A stretch of DNA of 64,000 nucleotides, taken from an uncultured Acidobacteriota bacterium. GTDB lineage: Bacteria > Acidobacteriota > Blastocatellia > RBC074. Numbering within the stretch: the stretch's first letter is position 1; each line of letters begins with the position of its first letter. The notes beneath the pieces are model-generated. The model was not told the DNA's origin. It saw only the letters and a list, made by a program, of their open reading frames with translations, and made no database searches. The position numbers and the translations under genes are program-made. Of this stretch, positions 25,975 through 33,263 are shown piece by piece. The stretch lies in the NCBI GenBank assembly GCA_902825875.1, contig CADECP010000009.1, forward strand, positions 107,950 to 171,949, read 5' to 3'.

Positions 25975-26967
25975 TCAGAACTGGCTTGTCTGCAACAAGT
26001 CAGCAGGCAAACTCACTTCCAACAATTCAAGCTTTTCGCCTGCTTGCAAGGTGAACTCCATCCCAGCCGGAATCACAAAACAATCGCCTGCCGTCAATTG
26101 ATGCCCGCCTTCTTCACTGCCGACAAAACCCAACTCTCCGTTCAGCACAAACAGAAACAGGAATTCCCCTTCGTGCCGATGCGCGTTTGCCAAAGCCGCC
26201 GCCGCAAACCGGTGAACTCTTGCCGAAGCCAAACCATTCGTAGCCGCCGCGATTCCTGTGTCGCGCACTTCACAACCGGCAAGCGTCGAATCCGTCCAAG
26301 TCGCTTCGCTGGCAATGTGGCGAGCGAACCGCTGACCGCCGAACAATCGTTCCGGCAAGACTCGCCTGGTTGGAAGCTGCATATCGTGCTCAACGTAAGT
26401 TTCGTGAATCGCTGGGCTGCCGATTTCGATGACTTCCAAGCCCGGCGAAGATTCCAAAACTCGATGGCGAATTCCGGGGGGCTGCAACACGCAATCGCCA
26501 GCCTGAAGCACAAACGGTTCGCCTTGATCTTCGTAAACCACGCGCACCCAACCGGCTTTGCAGTAAATCATCTGGAAACGGACTTTGTGGAAGTGAACGT
26601 AATCGGGAACTTCGCCGCCGTCGGGAATGCGAATGTGCGAAGCGATGAATCGCCCGCCCAGCCTGCCCGGAATCAAATCGCGGTACTCCATCCCGGCTCT
26701 GCCAACGTGCCAGGCTTCGGCGGAGTTCATTCGGCTGATGATGAATCCTTCAGCGTCAGCTTCAGCATTGAGCGAAATCGGTTCATTCGATTCCAACCGC
26801 AAACGAATTCCGTGCCCCGCCACCACCGCCGCGCGCGGAGCATCCGCCGGAACAATCATCTCCAATCGAAAACCAAGCCGTTGCGTGAAAAACTCTATGG
26901 CTTCTGTCAGATCAGGACACGGTATGACGGCTTGAGGTGTTGGTGTGTCGTTGTCTTTGGTCATCAT
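25975..26967 (-). CDS. VOC (glyoxalase-like) domain fused to cupin domains
   Basis: 330 residues. Residues 1-60 have a VOC/glyoxalase-like start (AVIPCPDLTEAIEFFTQRLGFRLEMIVPAD). Then comes a first cupin (VHFHKVRFQMIYCKAGWVRVVYEDQGEPFVLQAGDCVLQPPGIRHRV) at about 120-170, and a second cupin near 245-320 (NAHRHEGEFLFLFVLNGELG, LTAGDCFVIPAGMEF). Both cupins keep His-containing motif 1. The protein could be a small-molecule dioxygenase, isomerase or sensor; the substrate cannot be told. It follows the decayed toxin gene by 13 bp. Two ATGs in tandem are possible starts. Confidence 0.8.
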   Translation of the reverse strand: MMTKDNDTPTPQAVIPCPDLTEAIEFFTQRLGFRLEMIVPADAPRAAVVAGHGIRLRLESNEPISLNAEADAEGFIISRMNSAEAWHVGRAGMEYRDLIPGRLGGRFIASHIRIPDGGEVPDYVHFHKVRFQMIYCKAGWVRVVYEDQGEPFVLQAGDCVLQPPGIRHRVLESSPGLEVIEIGSPAIHETYVEHDMQLPTRRVLPERLFGGQRFARHIASEATWTDSTLAGCEVRDTGIAAATNGLASARVHRFAAAALANAHRHEGEFLFLFVLNGELGFVGSEEGGHQLTAGDCFVIPAGMEFTLQAGEKLELLEVSLPADLLQTSQF

Positions 26968-26979
26968 TAGTTACGGAGT

Positions 26980-27161
26980 TTATGGGTGTTGATTCGGATC
27001 GTCGGTCAACAACCCTTCTGCCTGAGCAGCTTGATTCAGTTCAACATCCGCCGAAATCAGTGTCAGCGGGCCAATGCCGTCCACCGTCATTTCCTCTTCG
27101 AGCATCTTTCGCTGACATAGTGTTTGACCAATGCGCTACTGTCAAAAAAGTAATAAGCCAT
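26980..27161 (-). pseudogene. VapC-like PIN-domain toxin with internal deletion
   Basis: From the ATG at 27161 the minus strand encodes MAYYFFDSSALVKHYVSE, a textbook PIN-toxin N-terminus with the first catalytic Asp, then runs to a stop at 27087. Immediately after, in another frame (27090-26980), it encodes LTLISADVELNQAAQAEGLL and DDPN, the typical PIN C-terminus with the last acidic residue. About 100 middle residues are missing. The ATG overlaps the antitoxin stop (TAATG), the usual vapBC arrangement. The toxin is therefore dead by internal deletion. Confidence 0.85.
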
Positions 27162-27430
27162 TAACGCCGCTCCTCAATGATGATTTCTGAAAGCGGTTTG
27201 CCTTGCACCTGTATCGGCTGGAATGATTCAGCAACGTCAACCACTGGCGCAGCTTTTCGTTTGGCTACCAAGCCCTCGGCTTCCAATCGTTCCCAAAAAG
27301 CTTTGCTGCGCGCGGCATCAGATTCTTCCAAAACCTGGGCAATGGCTTCGACCGTAGTCGTGCCTTGCGCCTGAGCGCGTCGCTCCAATCGCTGGTAAAC
27401 GTCATTGGGTAAATCAATTGTGATGGTCAT
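27161..27430 (-). CDS. VapB-like antitoxin (orphaned)
   Basis: 89 residues. The N-terminal half reads TITIDLPNDVYQRLERRAQAQ, a short ribbon-helix-helix-like DNA-binding segment typical of VapB-type antitoxins that act with PIN toxins. The C-terminal part (VDVAESFQPIQVQGKPLSEIII) is the expected toxin-wrapping tail. AAGGAG precedes the ATG. Its stop codon overlaps the ATG of the broken PIN gene. With the toxin gone, it may persist as an orphan repressor or as an antidote to related PIN toxins. Confidence 0.8.
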   Translation of the reverse strand: MTITIDLPNDVYQRLERRAQAQGTTTVEAIAQVLEESDAARSKAFWERLEAEGLVAKRKAAPVVDVAESFQPIQVQGKPLSEIIIEERR

Positions 27431-27479
27431 CGTTTGTTCTCCTTGGGGAAAATTGTGGCCGGATTGTAATTGATCTTTG

Positions 27480-27704
27480 GTAACTGCTCAGCCACGTAGT
27501 GGCTTTTGAATTTAGGCAGGTCGTTTACGGCCTGCAAAGCGTTCAACAATCAATTGCGTCACGTAGTGACGCTTGAATACTGTGGGATTGTGACGAAATT
27601 CAGCCGTCGCTACGCGACGCGAAGGTTTATTCGCCCTTTCACAGGCCGTAAACGACCTGCCTAAAATCAGCCGTCACTACGTGACGAAGAGGCCTGAGCA
27701 TTAC
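27480..27704. repeat. 225-bp composite palindromic element with family A ends
   Basis: It begins with the same 14 bp as family A (GTAACTGCTCAGCC, 27480-27493) and ends with a slightly altered inverse (GGCCTGAGCATTAC, 27691-27704). Inside is a 24-bp perfect inverted repeat, 27511-27534 with 27642-27665 (TTTAGGCAGG...). It also has several small hairpins built from CGTCACGTAGTGACG and CGTCGCTACGCGACG. The content is non-coding. Confidence 0.8.
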
Positions 27705-27734
27705 GATCTTTGTTCGCTCGAAAAAGCAGCGCAA

Positions 27735-27779
27735 CCAGCCAATGTCCGACAAGCTGGCAGCTTGTCGGACATTGGCTGG
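27735..27779. repeat. 45-bp near-perfect palindrome
   Basis: A 21-bp perfect stem (27735-27755 with 27759-27779, ends CCAGCCAATG and CATTGGCTGG) with only 3 nt of loop (GGC). A partial degenerate copy of the word CGACAAGCTGGCA follows near 27810. The rest of the gap 27431-28033 holds the composite element at 27480 and a stretch (27880-28020) with short direct words but no supported gene. Confidence 0.8.
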
Positions 27780-28191
27780 CGAACCAGTTGGCTTTATTGC
27801 CACGTCCGCGACAAGCTGGCAACCCTGTCGGAAACGCTCAAAAAAATTCGACCGCTACGCGGTGAGGGGTAAAACCATTCTGCTGACGCGACTCCCGTCC
27901 CTCCAATCCCGGCAGTTCCATCTTCGCTTCGCCACTTCGGGCGGCTTCGCTACGCCCTTCGTTTGCTACGCTACGATTCCACTGCCTAAACGCCGGGCCG
28001 AAGGGGTAAAGAGGGTAAAAAGGGCTAATAGGGCTACCTGTCGATCCTCACGAGGCGGAAACCGAGGGCGTCGTAGCGGCCGCCGGGCGTGTCGTTGTAC
28101 CGATTCGCCGACCGGCAGCCGACGGCAAAGTAGTACCAACCGCCGCCGCGAATGACGCGGTACGAGCCCGAGCTAGGGTCACGTGGATCAG

Positions 28192-28905
28192 TCATAACCC
28201 CTGCTGCTGACATTCAGCATAGTAATCCTTGCCATACCAATCAGAGCACCATTCCCAAACGTTCCCGTGCATATCGAACAGGCCAAATCGGTTCGGCTTT
28301 TTCTGTCCAACCGGATGTGTTTGGTTACCGGAATTGCCAAAAAACCAATCAAAATCACCAAGCTGCCCTGCATCATTGCCAAAGCTGTAACTCGTTGTAG
28401 AACCGGCGCGTGCCGCGTATTCCCACTCAGCCTCTGTCGGCAGCCGGAATTTGTTTCCGGTCTTGTTCAGAAATTCCTTGATGTCATTCCACGACACATT
28501 CTCAACCGGTAAATCATCCCCTTTGAAACTCGACGGATTGTTGCCATTCATCACAGCTTTCCACTGTGCCTGAGTCACTTCAAACTTGCCGATGGAAAAG
28601 GCCGAAACCTTGACTCGATGCTGCGGGCCTTCATCGTCAAAACGCCCGGATTCATTGTCCGGCGAACCCATCAGAAATTCTCCGCCGGGCAATCGCTTCA
28701 TGACCAGTTTGACGCCGTTCAGGTTTTCGGAGAACTCAGCGCCCGGACTTGGCAATGGCTGGCTCGTCCCCGGTTGGATGTTGCCCGGTGAATCGAAAGA
28801 ATTCGGCGGAACCGTTGTATTCGTTTTCGTCGCCCAATAAGTCGCCACAGCCAAAATGATGACTGCCAAACCCGCTCCGCCCCATTTCAACGGCGAAAAC
28901 TGCAC
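28192..28905 (-). CDS. FGE-sulfatase (SUMF1/EgtB/PvdO) domain fragment with membrane anchor
   Basis: The open frame of 237 codons begins with one membrane helix (GGAGLAVIILAVATYWATK). The FGE-sulfatase signature order follows: MKRLPGGEFLMGSPDNE, SIGKFEVTQAQWKAVM, LPVENVSWNDIKEFLNK, FRLPTEAEWEYAARAG, NRFGLFDMHGNVWEWCSDWY. It then hits a stop right where the final RGGSW block should come; that block is found in another frame downstream. In the recovered end, the position of the first FGE active-site Cys is a Tyr, so formylglycine-forming activity is unlikely even if intact. The apparent GTG start at 28905 is only the first possible start after the frame change. Confidence 0.7.
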   Translation of the reverse strand: MQFSPLKWGGAGLAVIILAVATYWATKTNTTVPPNSFDSPGNIQPGTSQPLPSPGAEFSENLNGVKLVMKRLPGGEFLMGSPDNESGRFDDEGPQHRVKVSAFSIGKFEVTQAQWKAVMNGNNPSSFKGDDLPVENVSWNDIKEFLNKTGNKFRLPTEAEWEYAARAGSTTSYSFGNDAGQLGDFDWFFGNSGNQTHPVGQKKPNRFGLFDMHGNVWEWCSDWYGKDYYAECQQQGL

Positions 28906-29504
28906 CCTTGATTGGACTCGAATCGGTTCCTGAATCGGCGGAATGGTTTCCGATTTCGGTCGCGGTGGAGCAACGCGCGCTGGTTCCGGCTTTGGTTCTG
29001 GCTTGATAACAACTGGTTCGGTCTTTGGCGGCGGCGCGGTTCGCGGAGGTTCAGGGATTGGCAGCGGCGCGGTTGATTTCCTGCTTTCGCGGAGTTTTCG
29101 GCCTGATAATGCAACGCCTTCAACAAACGATCCCAGCCATCGGCTTCAAACCAATTGACGCACTGGAACTCATCCACGCGCGCTGGAATATCGCATTCTT
29201 CCAATCGGAGCGGGATGAAATAAATGTCGTCTTGCAAACGCTCTTCCCACAAATCGAGCGCCGTATTGATTTCACGTTGAATGAATCCGCGCCGGTTGCT
29301 GGATTGAGCCGATAAACACAGCAGGAAAAAATCAGAATCACGCATGGCTTGTTCAATCGCCACGCGCCATCTGACGCCGGGCAGCAAATGCTCGCGGTCA
29401 ATCCAGGGATCGAAGCCCTCGTCTTTCAGGCGTTGATAAAGCGGCAGAACTTTATCCTGATCCACGCGGGCATAGCTGATAAAGATTTTCACCTTGTCAC
29501 TCAT
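28887..29504 (-). CDS. TIR domain protein fragment
   Basis: From ATG 29504 the frame encodes a clear TIR domain in residues 1-140: KIFISYARVDQDKVLPLYQR (box 1), DPWIDREHLLPGVRW, DSDFFLLCLSAQS, then RRGFIQREINTAL with Glu78 at the position of the NADase catalytic glutamate. After about residue 140 the translation becomes Arg/Gln-rich nonsense, because the natural linker continues in another frame. A longer frame from 29561 lacks support. TIR domains either bind other TIR domains or hydrolyse NAD+; here it would have been tied to a membrane-anchored FGE-like module. Confidence 0.75.
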   Translation of the reverse strand: MSDKVKIFISYARVDQDKVLPLYQRLKDEGFDPWIDREHLLPGVRWRVAIEQAMRDSDFFLLCLSAQSSNRRGFIQREINTALDLWEERLQDDIYFIPLRLEECDIPARVDEFQCVNWFEADGWDRLLKALHYQAENSAKAGNQPRRCQSLNLREPRRRQRPNQLLSSQNQSRNQRALLHRDRNRKPFRRFRNRFESNQGCSFRR

Positions 29505-29570
29505 CGCTTGAACCTGTTCCGATGCGGTCGTTGGGTTTTGGCAATCAGGCCACCTCTGCATTGTTGATTT

Positions 29571-29702
29571 GTAACTGCTCAGCCGGTACAGAACGGCGAG
29601 CGGTAGCGACCCCGTTTCTGGTAGGGAACGAGCTTCGCAAGCGCCCGGTCGCTACCGCTCCCGGTTCCGTACCGAGTTCCTGCCCGCAGGCTGAGCAGTT
29701 AC
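29571..29702. repeat. 132-bp palindromic element, family A copy 2
   Basis: Same 14-bp ends and same length as copy 1 (GTAACTGCTCAGCC at 29571-29584, GGCTGAGCAGTTAC at 29689-29702). The inner arms are diverged but align word by word (GGTACAGAACGGCGAGCGGTAG against the first copy's GGTACGGAAC...). Its right arm, 29644-29674, is identical over 31 bp to 35023-35053 inside a coding gene. Confidence 0.88.
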
Positions 29703-29767
29703 TTGATTTTGCGATTGGCCTTACGGCAGTGGACGCGCGGTTTATAGCACAAGCACGGCGACGCTCA

Positions 29768-31219
29768 CTATTTCCGTTTTCTCAATTCCTGATCTGGCGC
29801 GGGTTGCAGCTTCAATCCGATGCCGCCTTGTCCCACCAGTTTTTCCAAGTCGTTCAATTCTGTCGGCAAAAACTCCGTGAAGTTTTCGTAGCCGGTTTCG
29901 GTAATGACGATCACGTCTTCGTAACGGATGTACAAAGTTTCTTCGGGAACCCAAAGCTGCGGGTCTATCGAAAAGACGTGACCGACTTTCAGCACACCGC
30001 GGTTGTATGGGCCATCGTCGTGAACCGCCAATCCGACCGGATGCGAAAGCGTTCCGCCGCCGGTTTCCATCATCTTGCGCGCGGCTTGTTCGTAAACGGG
30101 TTTGGAAAATTTCGTGCGTTGCAGAACAGGTTCCATCGCTACGCGGGCTTGTTCGTAAATGGATTTGGTGGTGACGCCAGGGCGAATCTGTTTCAAAACA
30201 GCGTTGCGGTATTCCAGCACGAATTGCAATAACTCGCGCTGCGAGGGTGAATACTTGCCATTGACCGGCCACATCCGCGTCACGTCGCTGGTGTAATAAC
30301 CATAGTCCGGCGCGAAATCCATCAACACCAAGTCGCCGTCTTTCAACTGAGCGTTGTTGCGGTAGTAATGCCCGTTCCAAATGTTCGCCGTGCCAGCCGC
30401 CGTGATCGAACGATAACCTTCAAGCCGAGCGCCGCCCGCCAAAAAGATGTACCGCGCGGCGGCATCAAGCTGATATTCGTACAGCCCGGCTTTCGTGCTT
30501 TTGATCGCTTCCAGAATTCCCAAGCCCGCCAATTGCGACGCTCGTCGGATCAAATCAATTTCACGCGGACTTTTCACGCTTCGCAATTCATCCAGAATCG
30601 GAGTCAGGTCGCGGATTTCAGCGCGCGGCGCGCGGGTTCGCAGCAAGCTGACGAAATGAGCTTCGCGCGACAAACGGCCATCCCAATAATCGGCGGCGAT
30701 GGCTGCATTGGCGTTGTTCAACTCGAAGCGGCTTTCGGCGCTGCCTTCGGCTGGAGAAAACAAGGTGTAAATCACAGGCGCAGGCGCTTTCATCAATTCG
30801 CCCAGCCATTCTTCGCCCATTGTTTTGGCGCTGACGACGGCATCCGCACCCGTCAATTGCTTGACCAGTTCGGCGTCATCGGCCGATAGCACTTTGCCTT
30901 CGCTGCGTTCCAGACGTTCGTTGCGCGGCGGCAAAAGCAAAGTGGCTTTGCGCGTCCGCCCATCCAACAGCAAATACGCGCCGGGAGTTTCAATGCCGCT
31001 CAGGTAATAAAACTCGTTGGATTGGCGCGGGAAGTTGAAGCCTCTGGCCAGCGAAACTCCCTGCACAACCGCGACGGCGCGGTCGCCAATTTGGGCATAA
31101 AGTTTCGCCCAGCGCGCTTTGAATTCTTCCGCTGGAAAGTGAGTTTGATGATGCGGCGACTGCGCCAGCAACACGGCTGGCAGCAGCAATGCGAAAACAA
31201 GAGTAGTAAGTCGTTTCAT
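29768..31219 (-). CDS. M24B family aminopeptidase P / Xaa-Pro peptidase, secreted
   Basis: 483 residues with a signal peptide (TLVFALLLPAVLLAQ). An N-terminal creatinase-like domain (NEFYYLSGIETPGAYLLLD) is followed by the pita-bread metalloenzyme domain. Its metal ligands are visible: Asp in LVLMDFAPDYGYYTSDVTR (two Asp), His in LSHPVGLAVHD, Glu in SIDPQLWVPEE and RYEDVIVITE. It cleaves the bond before proline (or hydroxyproline) in peptides, using two metal ions. GGAGG lies eight bases before the ATG. It is on the same side as an M1 aminopeptidase and close to the hydroxyproline operon, which makes a role in proline/hydroxyproline-rich peptide use plausible. Confidence 0.92.
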   Translation of the reverse strand: MKRLTTLVFALLLPAVLLAQSPHHQTHFPAEEFKARWAKLYAQIGDRAVAVVQGVSLARGFNFPRQSNEFYYLSGIETPGAYLLLDGRTRKATLLLPPRNERLERSEGKVLSADDAELVKQLTGADAVVSAKTMGEEWLGELMKAPAPVIYTLFSPAEGSAESRFELNNANAAIAADYWDGRLSREAHFVSLLRTRAPRAEIRDLTPILDELRSVKSPREIDLIRRASQLAGLGILEAIKSTKAGLYEYQLDAAARYIFLAGGARLEGYRSITAAGTANIWNGHYYRNNAQLKDGDLVLMDFAPDYGYYTSDVTRMWPVNGKYSPSQRELLQFVLEYRNAVLKQIRPGVTTKSIYEQARVAMEPVLQRTKFSKPVYEQAARKMMETGGGTLSHPVGLAVHDDGPYNRGVLKVGHVFSIDPQLWVPEETLYIRYEDVIVITETGYENFTEFLPTELNDLEKLVGQGGIGLKLQPAPDQELRKRK

Positions 31220-31255
31220 GGTGAGTTCCTCCGGTTGTGAAACAGGAAAAGATTT

Positions 31256-31428
31256 TCTCCCACGAAGACACCCGAAGAGAGCACGAAGAAATTGTGGACA
31301 GGATTTACAGGATTGGTTTTATACAGAATCAATCTCGATTCCCCGATTGTTCATCCTGCTGAATCCTGTCAATCCTGTCGAAAAATGTTTCTTCCCTTCG
31401 TGTCTTCTTCGTGTGCCTTAGTGGGAGA
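31256..31428. repeat. Palindromic element family D, copy 1
   Basis: The ends are imperfect inverted repeats (TCTCCCACGAAGACAC at 31256; GTGCCTTAGTGGGAGA up to 31428). The inside carries words of GACAGGATTTACAGGATT and its inverse AATCCTGTCAATCCTGTC. It fills the gap between the M1 and Xaa-Pro peptidase genes. Copy 2 is at 37011-37204; an inner-part copy is at 54852-54970. Confidence 0.8.
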
Positions 31429-31439
31429 GCTATTTCTTT

Positions 31440-33065
31440 TTAGCGTTTGGTGAAGCGTGATTCCATCAACGTCCAGGTGTTTGGATCAAGCACGACCTTA
31501 GACGGTTCTTTGTCAGCAGAGATTTCAAATCTTTGCTGTTTCTGTGTCAGTTCAATCTTTTCGATTCGAGTTTGCGGCGCGCCTTCAACCGTCACGCCAA
31601 GTTCCAGCGGTAGCCGATAAGCTTCGCCAGGCTGGGTTTGCGAAAGTTCGATCACGATTTTTTTCGATGCTGAGTCGTAACTCCAACCGCCTTCGATAAC
31701 GGGCGAACCGGCGCGCGCCAACCATTGACGAAAGAAGCCGGACAAGTCTTTGCCGGAATGTTCTTCCATCACACGGCGAAAATCTTCGGTCGTCGCGCTG
31801 CTGTTGCGATACCGCTGGTAATAATCGCGTATGCCTGCCCAAAACGTTTCCGTGCCGATTTGTCCGCGCAGCATGTGCAACGTCCAGCCGCCTTTTTGAT
31901 AGATCAGACTATTGAGCACCTTTTTCATATCCGACAGATTGTTGTGCAACACAGCCGCGCCGGGCAGTCGTTTTTCCAAAGTGAAAACTGTTTCTCGGCT
32001 GCGCTTCAATCCGGCGACAAAGGCATCGCGGCCTTCGTAATGCTCGCTGACCAGCAAGGTGAAGTACGTGGCAAAACCTTCGCTCAGCCAAACGTCGTCC
32101 CAGTCTGTTTCGGTGATGGAATTGCCAAACCATTGATGCGCGATTTCGTGAGCGATCAAGCCAGTGTCAGGCCGTTCCAGAATTGATTTTTCGCCGTAAA
32201 AAATGGCGCTGGCGTGTTCGGTTCCCCCGCCAAAGCCTGCGGCTTCGACGTTGGCGAGTTTCTCGTATGAATACGGGCCAACGTGTTCGCTGAAAAATTC
32301 CATCGCTTGCCGTGATTTGGTTTCAAACCACTTTGGGCCGATTTCGCGCTCCTGACGATAAACCCAGGTTTGATGTGGCACGCCTCTGACCAGGCCGTCG
32401 TGATGGACAGAAAACTGCGCGACGCCGATGGCGTTCAACCACGAAGCAATCGGCACGCTCTGTTTCCAATGCGTCAGGCGGCGTCCATCGCCTAAATCGG
32501 TTTCTTCCTGCAACAGACCATTGGCGACAACCTGATATTTGACCGGCGCGGTGACGATGAATTCGCTGGTTGCTTTGTCGTAAGGGTGGTCAATCATCGG
32601 CAACCATTGCCGAGCATTGTTCGGCCAGTTTTCACTGAAAAAGACTCGCTCGCCGAATTTGTTTTTCAGCATACGCAATCCGTTGGCGGGAACTCCGCGA
32701 TAACGAACTGTGAACAGTTGGCGCGCTCCGGCTTTGGATGGAGCGGACAGCGTGATGTTCAGCCGGTCGGCTTGATGTTTGAACGAAAGCGCCGCGCCGC
32801 CGGAAGTGACTGCCGAAACAGTCATGCCTTTGGCGTTCGCCGCCGAAGCCAGGTCAAACGCGACTTCGCTGACGTTTGATTGCGTAAACCGCACATCAAT
32901 CGTCGCTTCGCCGATGATCTCGTCGCTGTCATCGCTGAGCGTCAGCCGAAAAACGTAATGGAACGCATCCACGCCCGGTTGGCGCGGATAAGTGTCGGCA
33001 ACAGCGATTGAACCCAACAAGACAACCATTAACATTGAGTGAAAAACACTGGTGAGCTTTTTCAT
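31440..33065 (-). CDS. M1 family metallo-aminopeptidase, secreted
   Basis: 541 residues from the ATG at 33065, chosen because AGGA lies upstream and a signal peptide (MKKLTSVFHSMLMVVLLGSIAVAD) starts there. A 30-codon longer frame has neither. The N-terminal beta domain is followed by the gluzincin active site HEIAHQWFGN (306-310) with the Glu of LSEGFATYF as third zinc ligand. The exopeptidase motif GxMEN reads GGTEH here (Glu283 kept, Met and Asn replaced). It removes N-terminal residues from peptides outside the cytoplasm. The downstream neighbour is the Xaa-Pro peptidase. Confidence 0.92.
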   Translation of the reverse strand: MKKLTSVFHSMLMVVLLGSIAVADTYPRQPGVDAFHYVFRLTLSDDSDEIIGEATIDVRFTQSNVSEVAFDLASAANAKGMTVSAVTSGGAALSFKHQADRLNITLSAPSKAGARQLFTVRYRGVPANGLRMLKNKFGERVFFSENWPNNARQWLPMIDHPYDKATSEFIVTAPVKYQVVANGLLQEETDLGDGRRLTHWKQSVPIASWLNAIGVAQFSVHHDGLVRGVPHQTWVYRQEREIGPKWFETKSRQAMEFFSEHVGPYSYEKLANVEAAGFGGGTEHASAIFYGEKSILERPDTGLIAHEIAHQWFGNSITETDWDDVWLSEGFATYFTLLVSEHYEGRDAFVAGLKRSRETVFTLEKRLPGAAVLHNNLSDMKKVLNSLIYQKGGWTLHMLRGQIGTETFWAGIRDYYQRYRNSSATTEDFRRVMEEHSGKDLSGFFRQWLARAGSPVIEGGWSYDSASKKIVIELSQTQPGEAYRLPLELGVTVEGAPQTRIEKIELTQKQQRFEISADKEPSKVVLDPNTWTLMESRFTKR

Positions 33066-33170
33066 GATTTTTCCTTTTGCAGACAGAATTGAAATCTTTG
33101 ACAGAACTTTGCGGCGTGACGTATACAGGCCGTCATTCCGCATTTCTGAATCCAAACATATAAAAACGTT

Positions 33171-33245
33171 GTGTCAGTAGCCCGCGCGTGAGCAAGGGCT
33201 TGAGTTTGGCAAGAAAGCCCTTGCTCACGCGCGGGCTACTGACAC
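33171..33245. repeat. 75-bp palindromic element family B, copy 2 (perfect 31-bp stem)
   Basis: 33171-33201 (GTGTCAGTAGCCCGCGCGTG... to GGGCTT) is the exact reverse complement of 33215-33245, across a 13-nt loop. It ends only 18 bp before the GTG of the hydroxyproline epimerase, so it sits in the 5' leader of the operon and, transcribed, would form a very stable hairpin next to the ribosome-binding region. Confidence 0.92.
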
Positions 33246-33263
33246 GGGCAAAGTGGTACACCT

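Larger units (their letters stand above)
28034..29504 (-). pseudogene. TIR-linker-TM-FGE-sulfatase gene split by two frameshifts
   Basis: Read through, this would be one protein of about 490 residues: TIR domain, Pro-rich linker, one membrane helix, FGE-sulfatase domain. The sequence falls in three frames. The TIR frame leaves its domain near 29115. The linker (TAPLPIPEPPRTAPPPKTEP), TM and most of the FGE domain are in the second frame. The last 55 residues (TDPRDPSSGSYRVIRGGGWY to GFRLVRIDR) are in the third, from about 28220 to the stop at 28034. Both shifts fit a single lost base. Whether these are true decay or sequencing indels cannot be decided here. Confidence 0.75.

Noticed and set aside
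27742-28155. 137-codon plus-strand ORF across the repeat-rich gap
   Set aside because: It consists of translated palindromes and the antisense of the FGE-like gene end; Arg/Ser-rich, no start signal.
29080-29120. Programmed -1 frameshift between the TIR and linker/FGE frames
   Set aside because: No X-XXY-YYZ slippery heptamer in the right phase and no clear downstream stem. A second shift near 28220 in the same gene makes decay or sequencing indels more likely.
29522-30232. 236-codon plus-strand ORF antisense to the Xaa-Pro peptidase
   Set aside because: It is a shadow of the peptidase gene plus the translated family A element; no domain.
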